DNA of 64,000 bases from Omphalotus guepiniiformis (taxonomy: Eukaryota; Basidiomycota; Agaricomycetes; Agaricales; Omphalotaceae), in contig JAQOOI010000037.1 in assembly GCA_028554645.1 (NCBI GenBank), forward strand, positions 1-64,000. Direction: 5' to 3'. A program made the translations under genes and the position numbers. Below, piece by piece: positions 58,740-64,000 of the stretch. The notes under the pieces were generated by a model, which saw only the letters and a program-made list of their open reading frames with translations, was not told the origin of the DNA and searched no databases. The first letter of the stretch is position 1, and each line of letters begins with the position of its first letter.

Positions 58740-61502
58740 AAGCATCATTATAATAATGAGATTCCTTCGCGAGAGTGGATAGACGGCATGACATGGAACG
58801 GACGACTGAGTTCCTGGTAAAGGTGCTAGAGTCACGGCCTGATTGCTTTCGTGCTATGACGTGGTTTCAACACGAAGGCAGGCAGAAGTAAAAGTAGACC
58901 AGGACTCACAGGCGGGAATTGGTTAGCAGTCAAATGCGCCCACCCGTGTTCGGCAGACTCCAGAGACGAAGCTGATCGCAGAACAGGCGCTGCTTCTTGT
59001 GTGCTGGAGCTGGTTGACGTCCCGCTCGATGTACACGGCAGCCCAAGCGGAGCTGAGCAGAGCGTTGCAGTCCTTCATGCGCGAAACAGGGCTGATGCAG
59101 GCTCGGGTCGCGCGATTACTGAAAATATATTGTACGGCAATAGTCAAAAACAACGATGAAAAAGGGAACGGCGACATGAACACTGGTAATGTAAGAGTTC
59201 TGACTAGCGGGCGGTACTTAAGCTAATTGCAGTACACAACAGAGTGAGCATAGTCTAAAGAGCCATGAGACGTCTACGTTGCCAGAGTCAGTTTGAAGCA
59301 GACCCCAATATTGAAAGTGGACTTACAGGGAAGGTGTTTAGCAACTGTGGCCAATAAATACAAAGCTATGAAGTACAAAATCCCCCCACAAATAACTCTT
59401 AAGAAGCTCCATTGACCAATGCGTCGTCGAAGGAAACCATTTCATTGGGGATCTGGATAAGCGAGGATTGTTTCTCATGGTTGGGAATTGCAATTAGAGA
59501 ATGCAAATTGAGCGCTTCGATGGGGCCTGCATCTGCAACCTGATGATCACCCTCTACATTGGGGGCTTCGAAAAACAGGGCCAACTTCCTCGAAGTAAGT
59601 TGCGCTAGCTGGGGCGCCGCGTTCGCTGGTAGAGGGAGAACGCAAAGCAGTCGAAGAAGGCGCATTGCCCTGGGAGGAAGAGGCTGGAGTGCAGGTGGTG
59701 GAGAATACTCGGCCTGCGAACGAGACACAGGGAAAGCAGAATGCAGACTTGCGCGCTCCCAGCGTGCTCCAAGTGCGCAGACCCCCGGCTAAGCGAGACC
59801 AAGGGTGCGAAGATTTAGCGCCTTGACAACATGCCTAGTTCCCGGCTCGCATTGTCGGTAGCTAGATCCTCAAGACCAGATGCAGTCGCAATTCGGCATT
59901 CGGACCATCGGCAAGAAGTGAAACCTTGACCTCAAGGCACTCCGGATGCTTAGAACCAGCCACCTGCCCAGGTAGCAGCACGGTAGCAGTCCAGGCGCTT
60001 GAAATCTAGTAGCAGTGAGAACCGCATCCGCAGGATCCCGCAGAGGTCTCGCAAGTGGTTGCAGGTCACGCCACTGGAGCACTTGCGAGTTCTGCAGCAT
60101 GCGCTTCAGAGGTTCTGCAGCCAAAATAATTCAAGTGCCAGGCATCTGCAGACTCTGCTGCAGTCCGCCTTTAACTAGCTGCGGTGAAGCGCCGCGCCTC
60201 GGGTCGCGTGCAAAAACAGCCACCCGCAGCACCACGAAAGGAGCCGCAATCGCCTCCTCAATCTACTCCTCAATCGCGTGGCCTTGGTTGGTGGGGACAG
60301 TAGGCGCCGCCAGATGGGGGTGGGAGAATGAAGAGTCACCGCGCAGCGGTGGGCTAGGCGCATTTTAGAAGTGCAATTGGTGCCGGGACAAGTGGACGTC
60401 CCGGAGACTGGTCTGGCGGGCGCGGAAGGAAAAGTAGCAGGTTTGTGACCGAAATTGTGTGAACAACTGGGCGCGAGCGAGGTCATTTCAGTGCGCTTTG
60501 CAACGCAGACTCCTTCACTTCTAAATGCACGTTGCTCATCTCGTGTTTCGCCGCCGTGCTCCTTGTAGGCAACATGAATCATCCTCCGCGCTCCCGGGCT
60601 TCTCGTTCGCGTTGGAGCTCCTCAATGAGTCTTGTTGCCGGGACCTATGTGCGTGGATTTCCTGGCTGCAGATGTCGATAGACTGAGACGTGAATGGGGA
60701 AGGCTGGTAGGCGGTTGGCAAAAGTAAGAGTTGATTGGCATAACGTTCAGGATTGTTTCGGCGATCGAGGCTGTGTCTCCAGAAAATCCTGCGCCAGTTA
60801 CCATAAGTGCACGCTCAGCAAACAAAATCTCAATACTCACGCAAAGTTTACCCTCCAGCGCCTCCTGTATCAATCCCTCGCTCAGTAGTCTCCTCGGCAC
60901 GCAGCTTCAGGTACCTGAACTCTGCCCTAAAAACCGTGATCACCGCTCCTTTCTCCAAATCATCTCTAGGATTTGGTTTCATTTAGTACCGCGCGTGTCT
61001 CCGAAAACGTCGATTGACAACACGTTTCAATTGCTGGGCATGCAGCTGGGCAGTCAATTTCCGCGTTCGAGGGTATGAACAGTGTCGCCAGAGCATCCTA
61101 CGCTGGACACAATAAGCGCGCGCTCAACATAAGAACTCAGTACTCACGGCGAGCAGCAAAATACCTCTTATCGAGGGAGGAACAGTGGAGGTTTGGAGAG
61201 GAGATGATCACGTGATTCAACACGAATCCCCCGATTACTGATATATAATCAGCGGGTCGATATCTCCCAGAATAGGAGACTCATACCCACGAATCGACTA
61301 TCTATTTCTGGCAGATTTCAGCCTCCCATCCGATATTAGATGAGGCAGTGTGTCACGTGTTACGCGTTTGACGTTGACTTCGACATTGACTTGACCCACA
61401 ACGAAGGTTTAATACTAGGCTAATAGCTAGCATTGCAGTAGTAGCCAAGAAATTCATTTCATTTGCTCTATCTCGCTCTATCTTTCTGTAAGCTTCCTCG
61501 TC
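58740..61502. other. Partly GC-rich region with fragments only
   Basis: No gene is supported. On the minus strand at about 59399-59480 HEKQSSLIQIPNEMVSF resembles the start of the F-box domain at 63 kb (TESRLLQLPNEML) and may be another fragment. 59600-60450 is GC- and CpG-rich with no long reliable frame. A motif GC[A/G]CGCTCA...ACTCACG occurs near 60808 and again near 61117. Confidence 0.4.
59214..59238 (+). repeat. 25-nt direct repeat, right copy
   Basis: Same orientation as 51146-51170 with one mismatch; the starts are 8,068 bp apart. Confidence 0.8.
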
Positions 61503-62305
61503 ATGAATCGCTCGAATGCAATTGCTCGAGGTAAGACGACCGAGCGCTACTTTACCGAAGGCGGAGAAGAACTATGGGAAGTAGGTGAGTAGCTGGCATC
61601 GGGCCAGAGTTAGTTTGAGCTGATGTTTCGTTGGTTTGCGTTGTACATAGAAAAAATTTTGGACCACCGAGGTCTAGCAACATCGCCTGTAAGCTCTCGC
61701 GTCACTTCTCGACACTACATTCTATATCTAACGGGTGAACATTGGGTTAGGAATACCTAATTAAAGTGAGTGATCTCCGAGCTCGTACTCAAACGTCTAT
61801 TCCAATGGCCACTATCTTAATACAGTGGAAGGGGTATCCTTCATCCGAGAATTCGTAAGTATCGCCAATCCCGGGACGCGGAAGGCTCAAGAGATTGTCC
61901 AGGTGGGAGCCCGCTTCCGGCCTGCGTTGTCCAGTGCTATTGGAGATTTACTGGGCAAAACAAACTCGAATTTCTAAAAAGCTTGCGAAAGTAAGCTTCA
62001 CAGCATTTACCCTCGGTCAAACGACGTTTATCTAAAAACAATCTTGCTTCGGTAAGAGCAGCACCTCTGGATTGAAGATTCGCATACCTCCGAGGCTACC
62101 TCCGAGCTCGCAAAATCACCCTGAGGTAAGTACTTCTCAATTGCATTGTCTGGTAACTGAGCGGACTACACGCCTGAAGGTGCAAGGAGAGGGTTGCAAT
62201 CCCGCCACCTATGCTTTGGCTCCCGCATATGCCGCCATTTTTGGCCCCGAGAATTTGGAGGAGGACGAACTGACAGATCTAGAACTTGAAGATACACAGA
62301 CATAG
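61503..62305 (+). CDS. Small chromodomain protein, 148 residues, seven exons
   Basis: Exons 61503-61584, 61651-61688, 61751-61765, 61826-61854, 61903-61990, 62057-62125 and 62180-62305 sum to 447 nt, 149 codons with the stop. The chromodomain spans residues 20-60: LWEVEKILDHRGLATSP, EYLIKWKGYPSSENSWEP, with the aromatic positions W, W and W/Y expected to grip methyl-lysine. The third exon is a 15-nt micro-exon coding EYLIK. The C-terminal half is polar and ends with an acidic tail (NLEEDELTDLELEDTQT). EYL.KWKGYP..E.SWEP is closest to chromodomains of HP1-like proteins and of retrotransposon integrases; a host gene derived from the latter is possible. The acceptor of the sixth exon is weak. 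Confidence 0.78.
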
Positions 62306-62899
62306 AAAACCGGAGATATATTACACTGTTAGAGCGACTAGGTAAAGAGAAGGACATGGTTGCAGTAAAGAAAGTAAGAACTTGATGAGACGCAAAGAGA
62401 ATGCAAGAAGACGGCAAGAAGACGGCAAGGCAATTAGGGAGGACGCAAGCAGGTAGGAAGACTCGATGGGTAAGGAAGGTAAGAAGACGGCAAGACGATC
62501 AGGGAGGACATGATAATGAAGGTAAAGAAGGTGGGAAGACTATTTTCAACCAACATCTGCTTCAATTTGACGGATAAAGCGCGCCCTCTCCAGTGCGCTG
62601 ATCAATACATGTTCAATCTTCTTCCACTCTGAGGATCACGACTGTAAGAAATGGTGGCACACGCGTTGACTTCGACAACGCCATACCTTTCGCTTTGAGA
62701 GGAGTCGTCTTCCAAACAAGGGGGTGTCTGCGAAGCATATTTGCCTCCTCGTAAGGAATGTTCTTGAGCAACAAATAGTCAAATATTCTGAACAGAAGAA
62801 CTTGAGTTTCAATGTAAACAAGAAAAAACGCAAAGAATACTTACCTGTACATGCGACTGATCTTCGCACCCAACCCATGGTCCTTTTCTTTATCTTTCT

Positions 62900-63828
62900 T
62901 GAAGAATACTTCCCATTCACGTATAAGCTACCGTGACGCAGATCGACATCAGCTTCGGGAACACTATCTGCAAAAGGAACGGACTAACGCGCAATTTCTG
63001 CAACCGAGACTCCTCTGCTGTCGCCTTGAAGCTAGCGTTCTCGGGAGAATCGCCGAGTCCGAGTTTAAGCAACTGCAAGGACATGACTTCCACCTGTTTC
63101 TTTGAGTAATACACAATGTTCTTGGTTTGGTCTCTCTGATTCCCTGATCATACTGGGTAGCAGAGACTGCCGGCGGCGCAAGGAGAGTCACGTACCACTC
63201 ATGTGGGGGATGAGACGAATAGCCTCTCTCTGTAACGCGGTGAGCTTGTCCACATTACTCACTCGACTGCGAGACGATGTTCAGCACTAGGCAATGCAGA
63301 TCCAGATCAGGGCGAACACAGAGCACGTACTGCTTTGGCAAGCATCTGGTGCAGAGCCGCTTCTCTAGTACCCATTGTATGGTCTCTATCCGAGCGGCCC
63401 CGCAGTCCTGCACCGAACAAAGAACAATTAGACTTGACCCGACGAAGACGAGCAGAAGGCACGTGCCATGCATCTAGCAGGCCCAAAGAGTAGGTATGCC
63501 CAAGTCCACTCTTCCTGGCCAGTTGGAGGATCCGGGACGCCGCGAGCCGTTCTCGCGATCGTCCAAATATCTTTTACCGACTGTGACCGGTCGGTAAGAT
63601 AGGATCGAAGTTGTCTACAAGTGCGCGAGAATTGCATCAGAACCGGCAAGCCCATGAACTGGAACAACTGGAGTGTCTTGGTCAGAGTGATAAGAGTACA
63701 ATGCGCTCGTCACTTACCAACGCCAGCATCTCATTGGGAAGCTGCAACAGCCTCGATTCTGTCTTTTGTCGCTTGGAAGCGGCAAAAGACTTAGAATGGT
63801 ATTGTTTGCGCTTGCGGGCGCTAGGCAT
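62900..63828 (-). CDS. F-box domain protein, 3' end not resolved
   Basis: The start at 63828 gives a basic N-terminus (MPSARKRKQYHSKSFAASKR) and the F-box TESRLLQLPNEMLAL followed, after an intron, by LFQFMGLPVLMQFSRTCRQL, RSYLTDRSQSVKDIWTIART and ARGVPDPPTGQEEWTWAYLL. Then come DCGAARIETIQWVLEKRLCT and RCLPKH, a cysteine motif usual after basidiomycete F-boxes, HRVSNVDKLTALQREAIRLI and NIVYYSKKQVEVMSLQLLKL. The intron between CM and DCG seems to use a GC donor. Exons below about 62950 are unclear and the stop could not be fixed. F-box proteins link substrates to SCF ubiquitin ligases; the target is unknown. Confidence 0.7.
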
Positions 63829-64000
63829 GGGCGATGTACGAGAAACTCGAAGAGGTCTTGAACGAAAGGGATGGTGTCGCGCAGAGTACGAAGGGGATTA
63901 TTTCGCGAAGGATACGAAAAAGTACGAAGGTACGAAGGGGATGATTTCGCGAAGGATACGAAAACCTCGAGTGGCTAAGACTCATTATGTAGCTTTCGTG

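Overview
This is a window of nuclear DNA from a filamentous basidiomycete, most likely an Agaricomycete. The signs are genes split by many short GT-AG introns (about 45-70 nt), CTAAC-type branch sites, and families typical of mushroom-forming fungi: a BBE-like flavo-oxidoreductase, a GMC oxidoreductase, delta-12 desaturases, 'glycopeptide'-type small secreted proteins, DUF6534-like membrane proteins and F-box proteins. Species or genus cannot be read from the sequence.

Layout. 0-13 kb: an MFS transporter (minus) and a secreted FAD-linked oxidoreductase (plus) share a divergent promoter. A GMC oxidoreductase, an intron-containing tRNA-Val(UAC) beside a 160-bp tandem repeat, and a secreted M28-like peptidase follow. 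14-19 kb: two delta-12 fatty acid desaturase paralogues stand head to head. 19-26 kb: about 6.8 kb with no gene I can support, only degraded coding-like patches and two local duplications. 26-36 kb: two small secreted proteins, a single-exon low-complexity protein and a CTP-dependent diacylglycerol kinase (DGK1 type). 36-40.4 kb: an AT-rich, CpG-poor island with two tandem DUF6534-like membrane genes. 43.4-48.3 kb: a four-exon gene for a 1,305-residue low-complexity protein. 49.2-49.9 kb: an inverted, 5'-truncated copy of the end of the second membrane gene.

51-59 kb is the most unusual part. After a small intact T5orf172-domain gene comes a mosaic of broken pieces of unrelated genes: an ICMT/PEMT-like methyltransferase, a Zn2Cys6-factor coiled coil, the proteasome subunit RPN2, a lipocalin-like AttH/CrtC domain joined to a polyprenyl synthase, the karyopherin MTR10/TNPO3, unidentified exons and a SNF2 helicase tail. 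Introns are kept, so the pieces moved as DNA rather than as cDNA. The AttH-prenyl synthase piece sits inside RPN2, flanked by a GGACA(G/A) duplication, and removing it restores the RPN2 frame. A 25-nt direct repeat about 8.07 kb apart (51146 and 59214) brackets the mosaic. I read this as gene-fragment capture by a mobile element (Helitron-like or similar) that I cannot identify. 61.5-64 kb: a seven-exon 148-residue chromodomain protein and an F-box protein.

The intact genes do not form one pathway. The left third is rich in secreted or membrane redox and transport functions; the right third is dominated by duplication and decay. Exon boundaries were placed by eye; where exon lengths were summed and found to keep frame, this is stated.
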